Positions 1 to 8,822 of a stretch of DNA of 64,000 nucleotides are shown piece by piece. Each line of letters starts with the position of its first letter. Position 1 is the first letter of the stretch. The stretch is from contig CP119312.1 of NCBI GenBank assembly GCA_029202405.1, positions 4,097,001 to 4,161,000 of the forward strand, given 5' to 3'. The notes under the pieces are model-generated. The model made no database searches. It worked only from the letters and a program-made list of their open reading frames with translations, and was not told where the DNA came from. The position numbers and the translations under genes are program-made. Origin of the DNA: Candidatus Devosia phytovorans. GTDB lineage: Bacteria; Pseudomonadota; Alphaproteobacteria; Rhizobiales; Devosiaceae.

Positions 1-886
1 GCCTGAACCAGGAAATCAGTGTCTGGCGCAGGGAAATGGTCTGAACCTTCCCCTGTTCACCCAGGCCCTGGGTGATGCGGTCGAGCACGATGGCAAGAAT
101 GACGATGCCCACGCCACCGGCGGTGGCACCGCCGACATCGAGGCGGCCCAGACCAGTGTTGACGATGAGGCCCAATCCGCCGGCCCCGATCAGGGCGGTG
201 ATGACCACCATGGAGAGCGCCAGCATCAGGGTCTGGTTGAGGCCGGCCATGATGGTGCGCATGGCCAGCGGCAACTGAACTTCGGTCAGCAGCTGGAAGG
301 GCGTCGAGCCAAAGGCATGGGCGGCCTCGATCAGGTCACCACGCACATTGCGGATGCCCAGATTGGTCAGCCGAACGATGGGCGGCAGGGCGAAGATGAT
401 GGTGGCAATGATGCCGGGCGCCATGCCGACGCCGAAGAGCATGACGATGGGAACGAGGTAAACGAAGCTCGGGATGGTCTGCATCACGTCGAGCGTGGGC
501 TGCATGATCTTCCAGGTCAGGTCGCTGCGAGCGGCCAGAATGCCGAGCGGAATGCCGATGATGGCACAGAACACCACGCCGGTGATGATCATCGAGAGCG
601 TCGTCATGGTTTCCGGCCAGAGGCCGATCATGTCGATGAAGATAAAGCCGAGCAGCGTGAAGATAGCCATGCCGCGGCCAGCATATTTGAGCGCCAGCAG
701 CACGAAGGCCAGGGTGATCACCACCATGGGCACAAAGGTGAAAAAGGCATCGAGGCCATTGAGCACCTGGGTGATCGGCACCTGGATGGCGCGGAACAGC
801 GGGCGGAAAGTAGGCACCAGCCAGCCGCGCACAAACGTGTTGACCAGCTCGGCAAAGGGGATCGTGAAGAAGTCAGACGGGCTCAC
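1..886 (-). CDS. proW: Glycine betaine/proline ABC transporter permease ProW (3' end cut by window)
   Basis: Inner-membrane permease of a quaternary-amine (glycine betaine/choline/proline) importer. The frame reads from a GTG at 886 leftward off the window, giving at least 295 residues with several hydrophobic segments. The binding-protein-dependent permease signature is clear: an EAA-type stretch with AFGST, then QLPLAMRTIMAG and LSMVVITALIGAGGLG, which is typical of ProW/OpuAB. The GTG start has an AAGGAGG ribosome site five bases upstream. It lies 38 bases downstream of the proV ATPase on the same strand, so the two are co-transcribed. A ProX binding protein would be expected beyond the left edge. 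Confidence 0.93.
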   Translation of the reverse strand, partial: MSPSDFFTIPFAELVNTFVRGWLVPTFRPLFRAIQVPITQVLNGLDAFFTFVPMVVITLAFVLLALKYAGRGMAIFTLLGFIFIDMIGLWPETMTTLSMIITGVVFCAIIGIPLGILAARSDLTWKIMQPTLDVMQTIPSFVYLVPIVMLFGVGMAPGIIATIIFALPPIVRLTNLGIRNVRGDLIEAAHAFGSTPFQLLTEVQLPLAMRTIMAGLNQTLMLALSMVVITALIGAGGLGLIVNTGLGRLDVGGATAGGVGIVILAIVLDRITQGLGEQGKVQTISLRQTLISWFR

Positions 887-924
887 GCACGCCTCCTTGA
901 ATGGATGTTTCGGACAGGCCTGAA

Positions 925-2169
925 TCAGCGCGCGGCAGGGGCCGCAGCGGCGGAAGCGGCTGGCGATGGCGGCGGCACTTCGGGCGTATCGCCGGTCAGC
1001 TGGGCAAAGACCGCCTCGGGCTCGACGACGCCGACAAGCTTGTTGTCGGCATCGGTTACCGCAATGGGCAGGCCGGTGCTGGCCGCGCCATAGAGATCGA
1101 CCAATTGGGTATCGCGGTCGGTCGTGGGGAAATCGGTGATCAGGACATCGGACAGATGGACGTCGTCGGCACCGCTGTCGCGATCGGCTGCGGCGGCCTG
1201 CTGATAGGTCACGACGCCGGCAATCTCCTCGCCGTCCATGACATAGACCGCATTGAGATTCTGCTCCTCCATCGTCTTGACCGCATCGCCGGCCGTGTCG
1301 CCGTCGAGCTGCATGACATTGGCCTCGCTGGAGACGGTTTCGGCGGTGAAAACGCGACCGCGGTCGATGTCGGCAACGAAGGCGGCAACATAGTCATCGG
1401 CAGGGTTGGAGACGATATCCTGCGCCGTACCGGTCTGGACGATCTGGCCATCCTTCATGATCGCGATGCGATCGCCCAGGATCAATGCTTCATTGAGATC
1501 GTGCGTGATGAAAATGATGGTCTTTTTCAGTGTCCGCTGCAGGCCCAGCAATTCGTCCTGCATTTCCTTGCGGATCAGCGGATCGAGGGCGCCAAAGGGT
1601 TCGTCCATCAGCAGTATTTCTGGTTCGGTGGCCAGAGCCCGCGCCAGGCCGACGCGCTGCTGCATGCCGCCCGAAAGTTCGGAGGGCAGGCTGTCAGCCC
1701 AGGCCGCAAGCCCGACGCTATCGAGCGAGGTGAGGGCCTTCTTGCGGCGATCAGCCAGCGGCACCCCCTTCACCTTGAGGCCATAGGCGGCGTTCTCGGC
1801 AATGGTGCGATGGGGAAAGAGCGCGAAGTGCTGAAAGACCATGGCGATCTTGTCACGGCGGATGCGCCGCAGGGCAGCCGGGGTACAGGTGGCCACGTCC
1901 TCGCCGTCAACGGTGATGCTGCCCGAGGTGGGCTTGATCAGCCCGTTGAGCATGCGGACCATTGTCGATTTGCCGGAACCGGAAAGTCCCATGACGACGA
2001 AGATTTGTCCTTCGTCGACATCGAAGTTTGCCGCCTGCACACCCACCGTCTGTCCGGTGTCCCGCAGGATGTCTTCCTTGGTCTCGCCTGCCTTGAGGCG
2101 CTGCAATGCCGCCTTGGGGGCATTACCGAAAATTTTATAGACGTCCTTGACGCTTAACTTGGGAGCCAT
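925..2169 (-). CDS. proV: Glycine betaine/proline ABC transporter ATPase ProV with CBS domains
   Basis: ATP-binding subunit of the compatible-solute importer that partners ProW. It has 414 residues from the ATG at 2169. This start has AAGAGG a few bases upstream and gives the usual short lead into the ABC domain; a longer frame to 2241 looks unlikely. Walker A (GLSGSGKST) is at about 61-69, the signature LSGGMQQR at about 165 and Walker B LLMDEPFGALD shortly after. The C-terminal 130 residues fit a CBS pair, which senses ionic strength in the OpuA/ProV family (family knowledge). The tail is Ala/Pro-rich. It is the first gene of the visible operon. Confidence 0.94.
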   Translation of the reverse strand: MAPKLSVKDVYKIFGNAPKAALQRLKAGETKEDILRDTGQTVGVQAANFDVDEGQIFVVMGLSGSGKSTMVRMLNGLIKPTSGSITVDGEDVATCTPAALRRIRRDKIAMVFQHFALFPHRTIAENAAYGLKVKGVPLADRRKKALTSLDSVGLAAWADSLPSELSGGMQQRVGLARALATEPEILLMDEPFGALDPLIRKEMQDELLGLQRTLKKTIIFITHDLNEALILGDRIAIMKDGQIVQTGTAQDIVSNPADDYVAAFVADIDRGRVFTAETVSSEANVMQLDGDTAGDAVKTMEEQNLNAVYVMDGEEIAGVVTYQQAAAADRDSGADDVHLSDVLITDFPTTDRDTQLVDLYGAASTGLPIAVTDADNKLVGVVEPEAVFAQLTGDTPEVPPPSPAASAAAAPAAR

Positions 2170-2214
2170 GCGGCCTCTTTTGAATGCGGAAGAATAATCA
2201 AGTCTATATGACGC

Positions 2215-2243
2215 AATATTCTTGCTAGTTATGTTCAGCACAA
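2215..2243 (-). promoter_or_regulatory. Possible proV promoter
   Basis: On the minus strand TTGTGC (2243-2238) and AATATT (2220-2215) are separated by 17 bases, about 50 bases upstream of the proV start. The match to -35/-10 boxes is only fair, so this is a suggestion. Confidence 0.25.
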
Positions 2244-2422
2244 AAGTATCTCAACCGGGCTGCAGGCAGCAGTCCGGCGAGTTGTGCGAAATGACATTGG
2301 TTTGTGCACTAACAATACGAATGCTGGTGCCTTAGTTCAACCACAAAACCGGCTTTTTTCGATTGTGGGCACGTTAAGGGACCGGCTGCGCGGCGCTCAA
2401 ACTACCGGAAAATGGGAGATTA

Positions 2423-2443
2423 TTGGTCATATCTACTGACCAA
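2423..2443. promoter_or_regulatory. Perfect dyad TTGGTCA-N7-TGACCAA followed by T-rich sequence
   Basis: Seven-base arms, TTGGTCA at 2423-2429 and TGACCAA at 2437-2443, flank TATCTAC. A T-rich stretch follows on the plus strand. It could be an operator (GntR-like regulators bind such dyads) or a terminator hairpin, but no plus-strand gene ends just upstream, which favours an operator. Confidence 0.4.
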
Positions 2444-2465
2444 ATTTTTTCTAATATTTTTTCGT

Positions 2466-2489
2466 GAAGAGGGCGTTTTCGCCTTCTTC
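2466..2489. repeat. Hairpin GAAGAGGGCG-TTTT-CGCCTTCTTC
   Basis: Ten-base arms with one mismatch around a TTTT loop. There is no T-run on the 3' side of either strand, so it is not a standard rho-independent terminator. It may be a structured leader or attenuator of the downstream GGDEF-EAL gene. Confidence 0.35.
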
Positions 2490-2793
2490 ATGTCACCATA
2501 GGCCTGATCAGAATGCTCCCCGGCGCAGTTGCCGAGGGGATTAATCGGTCCCTAACCTCAATTCATCGGCTGGCTGGCTTTGTCGCAAACCTGTCATGGA
2601 GCCATGACAGTTAGCAGCGAATAAAGCCACGTCTGTCCAGACCAGTGTACGTCCGTCCGTTTCTTTACCCGCGATTCAGACTCCTCCGTAAATATACCTA
2701 TGCAAATGGCCCGGCCTGCTCCATTTGCTGCAATAGTTGCCTCTAAGAACACTGCGCCTTGATCAGCGCCACCAGTCCGAGACCGAGCGACCC

Positions 2794-4305
2794 ATGCGCC
2801 GCGACCCGATCCTGTCGTCCATTCTCATCGGCTATCAGCGCGTGGCCGTGGTCGTCGGCATCCTTGTCGGCGCCAGCATTGTGGTTCGCCTGCTTGTCCT
2901 TTTCGATCTGCTCGATGCCAATGCGCTGGCCGTTGTGCCCGCGGGCACGATCGTCACCGGCCTGCTTATGCTGTCGGTCCTGGTCTATGGTCACTTCTGG
3001 CTGTCGCGTCGGCTGAAACTGATTGCGGAGGAAACCCGGCTGGCGCGCAAAACGGCCGATTGCGACGCGCTGACCGGCGTGTTCAACCGCGCCTCGTTTC
3101 TCGATGCGCTGGCCGACGACGTGTTCCATGGTTCGGAACGGGCTGTTGGCTATATGCAGATCGACATGGACAATCTCAAAGTGCTCAACGACAGCGCGGG
3201 CCATGCCGCCGGCGATGCGGCGCTGATCCATCTGGTGCGCACCATCAAGCAGGTGATCCCTGGCGGCGTGCTGGGGCGCCTGGGTGGCGACGAGTTCGGC
3301 GTCATCATCGTCGGGCACGACAACAAGCCGGCGATGCGTCGGCTGGGTGAGGAATTGCTGCGCCAGTTGGGCCGGCCGATCAGTATTGCCGGGCGCCCGG
3401 TGCGCCTCTCCGCATCGATCGGCGTGGCTATGTCACCCCTCGATGCGGTCGACCCGACCGACCTGATTTCCAAGGCGGACCTGGCGCTCTACAAGGGCAA
3501 AAGGGCCGGTCGACACCAGGTCATGACCTTTGAAGCGGACATGATGGGCGACGAGCGTCATCGTCGTTTCGTCGAGCGCGAGTTGCGCGCGGCCCTGCTG
3601 ATGAACGAGCTGGAATTGCATTACCAGCCCGTGTTCAGCAGCGACATGTCGATCCGCTCACACGAGGCGCTGGTGCGCTGGCGCCATCAGGTGCGCGGCA
3701 TGATTCCGCCGGCGCAATTCGTGCCGATCGCCGAAGAGAGTGACCTGATCGACAAGCTCGGCGATTGGGTGCTGCGGCGTGCCTGCGCCGACCTGCCCGC
3801 TCTCGGCGGCAGCCCGGTAGCCGTCAATGTGTCGCCAACCCAGTTACGGCACAATGATTTTGCCGCGCGCTTCGCTGCAACCCTGCAGGAGCTTGAGGCC
3901 GATCCTCGCCTGTTGATCGTCGAGATCACCGAAACTGTGCCGCTTACCGCAAAGGCGGTGGAACTGGCCAATATCAAGGCGCTGCGCGCCATGGGTGTGC
4001 GCATTGCCATTGACGATTTCGGGGCTGGTCATGCCAGCCTGCAATATCTGCGCAGCTTTGCTTTCGACATCATCAAAATCGATCGCTCCTATGTCGCCAA
4101 TATGGACGACAACCGGGTCGACGGCATGATCATCTCGGCCATCTGCGATATCGCCCGATCCCTGCCGGTCGATGTGATTGCCGAAGGCATCGAGACGCAG
4201 GAACAGCTGCGCCGGCTGCGTATTGCCGGCTGCAGCGGCTTCCAGGGCTATCTCCTAGGCCGTCCTGAGCCACTTTCCGCCTTCGAGGATGTCGCTGCAG
4301 CCTGA
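2794..4305 (+). CDS. Membrane-anchored GGDEF-EAL protein (cyclic di-GMP turnover)
   Basis: Bifunctional-looking cyclic di-GMP enzyme of 503 residues. Two hydrophobic segments lie within about residues 10-70, with no recognisable sensor domain. A GGDEF domain follows, with an intact GGDEF at 164-168 and no RxxD inhibitory site five residues before it. The EAL domain has EAL at 291-293 and IDDFGAGHASL near 407, so the phosphodiesterase residues appear conserved. Start ATG 2794 was chosen over a TTG at 2737; its ribosome site is weak. Whether it makes or degrades cyclic di-GMP in vivo cannot be told from sequence. Confidence 0.9.
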   Translation: MRRDPILSSILIGYQRVAVVVGILVGASIVVRLLVLFDLLDANALAVVPAGTIVTGLLMLSVLVYGHFWLSRRLKLIAEETRLARKTADCDALTGVFNRASFLDALADDVFHGSERAVGYMQIDMDNLKVLNDSAGHAAGDAALIHLVRTIKQVIPGGVLGRLGGDEFGVIIVGHDNKPAMRRLGEELLRQLGRPISIAGRPVRLSASIGVAMSPLDAVDPTDLISKADLALYKGKRAGRHQVMTFEADMMGDERHRRFVERELRAALLMNELELHYQPVFSSDMSIRSHEALVRWRHQVRGMIPPAQFVPIAEESDLIDKLGDWVLRRACADLPALGGSPVAVNVSPTQLRHNDFAARFAATLQELEADPRLLIVEITETVPLTAKAVELANIKALRAMGVRIAIDDFGAGHASLQYLRSFAFDIIKIDRSYVANMDDNRVDGMIISAICDIARSLPVDVIAEGIETQEQLRRLRIAGCSGFQGYLLGRPEPLSAFEDVAAA

Positions 4306-4403
4306 CAGGCTGGTGACAGCTAGTCTTCCGTCCTAGTTGCATCAGGCATGGCCCGGTGGATATAAGAACCGGGGAGCCCTATCGTGGCAGCGGGAGTAGT
4401 GCC

Positions 4404-4820
4404 TTGGATTTGAAGCGGATCAACGAACACGTCAGCGTATCGGGACAAATTCAACCCGAGGACGTCGCCGCGATCAAACAGGCCGGATTTACCGCAATCA
4501 TCAACAACCGCCCCGATGGCGAATCGCCGGATCAACCGGCCGGTGCCGAAATAGAAGCGGCCGCAAAGGCTGCCGGTCTTGATTACTATGCCATCCCGCT
4601 TGGGCGTGAAGGCGTCAGTTCCGACATGGTCGAACAGACCAAGGCCGCGCTCGAGGGGAGCACGGGTCCGGTGTTTTGCTATTGCCGGTCGGGCACGCGT
4701 TCGACAACGCTCTGGGCCCTGAGCCAGGCGGGTGAAATGGATGCCGGGGAGATCATCTCGCAGGCGGCGGAAGCCGGCTATGACATGAGCCATCTCGCCG
4801 GCCATCTCAGCCGCAACTAG
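4404..4820 (+). CDS. Blh-like (TIGR01244/DUF442) phosphatase-type protein
   Basis: Small protein-tyrosine-phosphatase-fold protein of the beta-lactamase-hydrolase-like family, 138 residues from a TTG at 4404. That start was chosen because GGGAG lies seven bases upstream and the family usually opens with a short stretch ending in VSGQI, as here. A GTG at 4356 would add 16 residues. The phosphate-binding loop is CYCRSGTRS, a Cys-X5-Arg signature. In related bacteria members are linked to sulfide and biofilm regulators as fusions or neighbours; here it stands alone. Substrate unknown. Confidence 0.82.
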   Translation: MDLKRINEHVSVSGQIQPEDVAAIKQAGFTAIINNRPDGESPDQPAGAEIEAAAKAAGLDYYAIPLGREGVSSDMVEQTKAALEGSTGPVFCYCRSGTRSTTLWALSQAGEMDAGEIISQAAEAGYDMSHLAGHLSRN

Positions 4821-4919
4821 ATTTTGCAATTCGGCGGTTGGGCGGTTCAACCGTCCCATCCGTTCATGACCACCTGAGCCGGACCCGCAAAACGGGTCTT
4901 CAGCCCCTCCTGCTCGGAC

Positions 4920-7900
4920 ATGCAATCGATGCCAATCAAGAAAATCCTCGTCGCCAACCGCAGCGAAATCGCCATCCGCGTGTTTCGCGCCGCCAATGAA
5001 CTGGGTCTGAAAACCGTCGCGGCCTATGCCGAAGAAGACAAGCTGGCGCTGCATCGCTTCAAGGCCGACGAGGCCTATCTGATTGGCAAGGGCAAGGGGC
5101 CGGTCGAAGCTTACCTGCAGATCGACGAATATATCCGCATCGCCCGCATCTCGGGCGCCGATGCGATCCATCCCGGCTATGGCCTGCTGTCGGAATCGCC
5201 CGAATTCGTCGATGCCTGCGAGGATGCAGGGATCATCTTTATCGGCCCGCGCGCCCAGACCATGCGCGACCTTGGCAACAAGGTTGCTGCGCGCAACATG
5301 GCCATCGCGTCCAATGTGCCGGTCGTGCCGGCAACCGAAGCGCTGCCCGATGATCCCGAGGCAATCAAGAAGCTGGCAGCCGAGATCGGCTATCCGCTGA
5401 TGCTGAAGGCCTCCTGGGGCGGTGGCGGGCGCGGCATGCGCCGCATCATGGATGAAAAGACGCTGCTCTCGGAAGTCAGCGAAGGCAAGCGCGAAGCCAA
5501 GGCCGCCTTCGGCAAGGACGAGATGTATCTTGAAAAGCTGATCGAGCGCGCCCGCCATGTGGAAGTGCAGCTGATCGGCGACGATCATGGCAATTTGGTG
5601 CATCTGTTCGAGCGCGACTGTTCGGTGCAGCGTCGCAACCAGAAGGTGGTCGAGCGCGCTCCCGCGCCCTATCTCGACGACAGCGTGCGCAAGGAACTGA
5701 CCGACGCTGCCGTGCGGCTTGGCAATGCCGCCAGCTATCGCGGCGCGGGCACTGTCGAATTCCTGATGGATGCCGATACCGACAAGTTTTACTTCATCGA
5801 AGTGAACCCGCGCATTCAGGTGGAACATACCGTCACCGAGGAGGTGACGGGGATCGACATCGTCAAGGCGCAGATCCATCTGCTCGACGGCGCCGTGATC
5901 GGTACGCCTGAATCGGGTGTGCCTCTGCAGGACAATATCAAGCTCAACGGCAATGCCATCCAGTGCCGCGTGACGACGGAAGACCCCGAGCATAACTTCA
6001 TTCCCGACTATGGCCGCATCACCGCCTACCGCGGTGCTACGGGCTTTGGCGTGCGCCTCGATGGCGGCACGGCCTATGCCGGTGCGGTGATCACGCGCTT
6101 CTACGATCCGCTGCTGGAGAAGGTCACCTGTTGGGCGCCGAGCGCCGAGGAAGCCATTGCCCGCATGCATCGCGCGCTGCGCGAGTTCCGCATCCGCGGG
6201 GTCTCGACCAATCTGGCGTTCCTCGAGAACATCATCACTCACCCGGACTTTGTCGAGAACCGCTACACGACGCGTTTCATCGACACGACGCCGGAACTGT
6301 TCAACTTCAAGCCGCGCAAGGACCGTGCGACAAAACTGTTGAGCTATATTGCCGACGTGACCGTCAACGGCCATCCGGAAGTGCGCGACCGGCCGCGGCC
6401 GCCGGCCGAAGCTGCGGCGCCTGTCGTGCCGGAATTCCCGGCGCTCAGCGTCGTCGAGGGCAGCCGGCAGATTCTCGACCGCGAGGGTCCGGCAGGCCTC
6501 GCCAGGTGGATGAAGAAGCAGTCGCGCGTGCTGTTCACCGACACGACGATGCGCGATGCGCATCAGTCGCTGCTGGCGACGCGCATGCGGTCCTATGACA
6601 TCACCCGCATTGCCCAGGCCTATAGCCGCGGCCTGCCGAACCTCTTCTCGCTTGAATGCTGGGGCGGGGCGACCTTTGACGTCTCCATGCGCTTCCTCAA
6701 CGAGGATCCGTGGGAGCGTTTGGCCAAGGTGCGCGAAGGCGCGCCCAATATCCTGACGCAGATGCTGCTGCGCGGCAGCAACGGCGTCGGCTACACCAAT
6801 TATGCCGACAATGTCGTCAAGTTCTTCGTCAAGCAGGCCGCGGCCGGCGGCGTCGACGTGTTCCGCGTCTTCGACTGCCTCAACTGGGTCGAGAACATGC
6901 GCGTCTCGCTCGACGCCGTGCTCGAAGAGGGCAAGGTCGCCGAGGGCGTCATCTGCTATACCGGCGATCTCTTCGATCCCGATCGCTCCAAATATGATCT
7001 CAAATATTACGTCGGTCTGGCCCAGGAGCTGGAAAAGGCCGGGGCGCATGTGCTGGGTCTCAAGGATATGGCGGGTCTGCTGAAGCCTGCCGCGGCCAAA
7101 AAACTCATCTCGACGCTGCGCAACGAAACAAACCTGCCGTTACACCTGCACACTCACGATACCTCGGGCGCTGCGGCGGCGACGGTGCTGGCTGCGGTGG
7201 ATGCTGGTGTCGATGCCGTCGACGCGGCCATGGATGCCCTCTCGGGCACGACCTCGCAGCCAACGCTTGGTTCGATCGTCGCGGCTCTGGCCGGTGGCGA
7301 GCGCGATCCGCAGCTCGACGCCAAGGCGATCCGTCAGATCTCCTTCTATTGGGAAGCCGTGCGCACGCAGTACCGCGCCTTCGAGAGCGATCTCAAGGGC
7401 GGTGCGTCGGAAGTCTATCTGCACGAAATGCCGGGCGGGCAGTTCACCAATCTCAAGGAACAGGCGCGCTCGCTCGGTCTTGAAACGCGCTGGCACGAAG
7501 TCGCCCAGACCTATGCCGACGTCAACCAGATGTTCGGCGATATCGTCAAGGTGACGCCCTCGTCCAAGGTCGTCGGTGACATGGCGCTGGCGATGGTCTC
7601 GGCCGGGCTGACCCGTTCAGACGTCGAAGACCCGAAGCGCGACATCGCCTTCCCCGATTCCGTCGTCGGCTTCTTTGCCGGTGACCTCGGCCAGCCGCCG
7701 GGTGGCTTCCCCGAAGCGCTGCAGAAAAAAGTGCTGAAGGGGCGGACGCCGCTGACCGAACGGCCCGGTTCCTACCTGCCGGCCGTCGATCTCGAGGAGG
7801 AACGCAAGAAGTCGTCGAGCATGCTTGGGCATGAGGTCGACGATTTCCGGCTGGCCAGCCATCTCATGTATCCCAAGGTCTATGCCGACTTCGAAAAGAC

Positions 7901-8369
7901 GCAGGAGCGCTACGGCCCGACCGAAGTGCTTCCCACGCCTGTGTATTTCTACGGGCTGGAAGAGGGCGACGAGCTTTTGGTCGATATCGAGAAGGGCAAG
8001 ACGTTGGTCGTCACCTATCTCGGCCGCGCCCCGACCAATGAAAAGGGCGAAGTCCGAGTCTTTTTCGATCTAAATGGCCAACCCCGCACAATAATTGTCC
8101 CCGACCGCCTGAAGGCGGGCGAGGTCAAACTGCGCGCCAAGGCCGTGCCGGGCGATGCCAAACAGGTCGGCGCACCTATGCCGGGCGTCATCTCGACCCT
8201 CGCCGTCAAGCAGGGCCAAAGTGTTCAGGCTGGTGATGTTTTGTGCTCGATCGAAGCCATGAAGATGGAAACTGCCATCCATGCCGAGGTCGATGGCGTG
8301 GTGGCGGAACTGCTGATCAAGCCCGGCGACCAGATCGACGCCAAGGACCTGCTGGTCCGACTGGAATAG
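4920..8369 (+). CDS. pyc: Pyruvate carboxylase
   Basis: Biotin-dependent cytoplasmic enzyme converting pyruvate and bicarbonate to oxaloacetate (anaplerosis). The 1149 residues match the single-chain form. The N-terminal biotin carboxylase/ATP-grasp region (about 1-450) contains KASWGGGGRGMR and the FERDCSVQRRNQK segment. The carboxyltransferase domain begins near 530 (LFTDTTMRDAHQS) and includes HLHTHDTSG. The C-terminal biotinyl domain carries EAMKMET, with the biotinylated lysine at 1115. ATG 4920 is used; ATG 4929 also fits the usual MPIKKILVANR opening, and neither has a strong ribosome site. A hairpin terminator follows immediately. Confidence 0.98.
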   Translation: MQSMPIKKILVANRSEIAIRVFRAANELGLKTVAAYAEEDKLALHRFKADEAYLIGKGKGPVEAYLQIDEYIRIARISGADAIHPGYGLLSESPEFVDACEDAGIIFIGPRAQTMRDLGNKVAARNMAIASNVPVVPATEALPDDPEAIKKLAAEIGYPLMLKASWGGGGRGMRRIMDEKTLLSEVSEGKREAKAAFGKDEMYLEKLIERARHVEVQLIGDDHGNLVHLFERDCSVQRRNQKVVERAPAPYLDDSVRKELTDAAVRLGNAASYRGAGTVEFLMDADTDKFYFIEVNPRIQVEHTVTEEVTGIDIVKAQIHLLDGAVIGTPESGVPLQDNIKLNGNAIQCRVTTEDPEHNFIPDYGRITAYRGATGFGVRLDGGTAYAGAVITRFYDPLLEKVTCWAPSAEEAIARMHRALREFRIRGVSTNLAFLENIITHPDFVENRYTTRFIDTTPELFNFKPRKDRATKLLSYIADVTVNGHPEVRDRPRPPAEAAAPVVPEFPALSVVEGSRQILDREGPAGLARWMKKQSRVLFTDTTMRDAHQSLLATRMRSYDITRIAQAYSRGLPNLFSLECWGGATFDVSMRFLNEDPWERLAKVREGAPNILTQMLLRGSNGVGYTNYADNVVKFFVKQAAAGGVDVFRVFDCLNWVENMRVSLDAVLEEGKVAEGVICYTGDLFDPDRSKYDLKYYVGLAQELEKAGAHVLGLKDMAGLLKPAAAKKLISTLRNETNLPLHLHTHDTSGAAAATVLAAVDAGVDAVDAAMDALSGTTSQPTLGSIVAALAGGERDPQLDAKAIRQISFYWEAVRTQYRAFESDLKGGASEVYLHEMPGGQFTNLKEQARSLGLETRWHEVAQTYADVNQMFGDIVKVTPSSKVVGDMALAMVSAGLTRSDVEDPKRDIAFPDSVVGFFAGDLGQPPGGFPEALQKKVLKGRTPLTERPGSYLPAVDLEEERKKSSSMLGHEVDDFRLASHLMYPKVYADFEKTQERYGPTEVLPTPVYFYGLEEGDELLVDIEKGKTLVVTYLGRAPTNEKGEVRVFFDLNGQPRTIIVPDRLKAGEVKLRAKAVPGDAKQVGAPMPGVISTLAVKQGQSVQAGDVLCSIEAMKMETAIHAEVDGVVAELLIKPGDQIDAKDLLVRLE

Positions 8370-8375
8370 CAAAAT

Positions 8376-8398
8376 GGCCCGGGAAACTGGGCCTTTTT
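8376..8398 (+). terminator. Rho-independent terminator of pyc
   Basis: The arms GGCCCGG and CTGGGCC (one G-T pair) enclose GAAA and are followed by five Ts, seven bases after the pyc stop. The A-run before it on the plus strand may also serve the convergent DUF1232 gene. Confidence 0.8.
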
Positions 8399-8403
8399 AC
8401 GTG

Positions 8404-8706
8404 TCAGACGCGGCGGGCGCGGCCATTGATGGTCTGGCCATTGCGCTCGCGCATGTCGGCCTTGACCGGAATGGGCAAGCGGGAAACGATCCAGCTGACC
8501 ATCATCGGCACCAGCACGATATCGTCGATCCAGCCCGCGAGCGGAATGAAATCGGGGATGATGTCGATCGGATTGACCAGGTAGAAGGCGACGAACAGCG
8601 TCGCGGCCTTGAGCAGGATCGGCGTTTCGGGCGCGAAGAATGCCTTCCAGAGCTGGACGACTTCTTTGCGGAAGAGGACGAGGCGGGGGAGGAGCATCTT
8701 GAACAT
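8404..8706 (-). CDS. YkvA-family (DUF1232) small membrane protein
   Basis: 100 residues. The DUF1232 core is recognisable: a hydrophobic helix followed by NPIDIIPDFIPLAGWIDD and a second hydrophobic segment. Function is unknown across the family. The gene is convergent with pyc and divergent from ispG. ATG 8706 is the first of two close methionines (M1 and M4). Confidence 0.85.
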   Translation of the reverse strand: MFKMLLPRLVLFRKEVVQLWKAFFAPETPILLKAATLFVAFYLVNPIDIIPDFIPLAGWIDDIVLVPMMVSWIVSRLPIPVKADMRERNGQTINGRARRV

Positions 8707-8822
8707 TCTTGTTAAATGGTTCGTGGCGCCGAAGGTTCAAGACCCATGTGATCACGCAAGCGTAACATTGCTCTTGTAGCCTCGAAGGCTTATCTCTCCC
8801 CTCAGGTTTGACGAGGTGTTTC

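Larger units (their letters stand above)
2170..2793. other. 624-bp intergenic region between divergent proV and GGDEF-EAL genes
   Basis: No convincing coding frame is seen. The region is more AT-rich than its surroundings and should hold the two divergent promoters. It contains two short dyads (listed separately) and three TTGTGC hexamers, one on the minus strand at 2238-2243 and two on the plus strand near 2282 and 2300. Nothing resembling a tRNA or a riboswitch was recognised. Confidence 0.6.

Noticed and set aside
901..2157. 418-codon open frame on the plus strand
   Set aside because: Antisense shadow of proV.
4834..4853. Hairpin CGGTTG...CAACCG between the Blh-like gene and pyc
   Set aside because: Only six base pairs and no T-run; too weak to call a terminator.
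4320..7049. 909-codon open frame on the minus strand
   Set aside because: It lies antisense to pyc (and the Blh-like gene), has His/Gly/Asp-rich composition without any domain, and arises from the codon bias of the high-GC sense genes.
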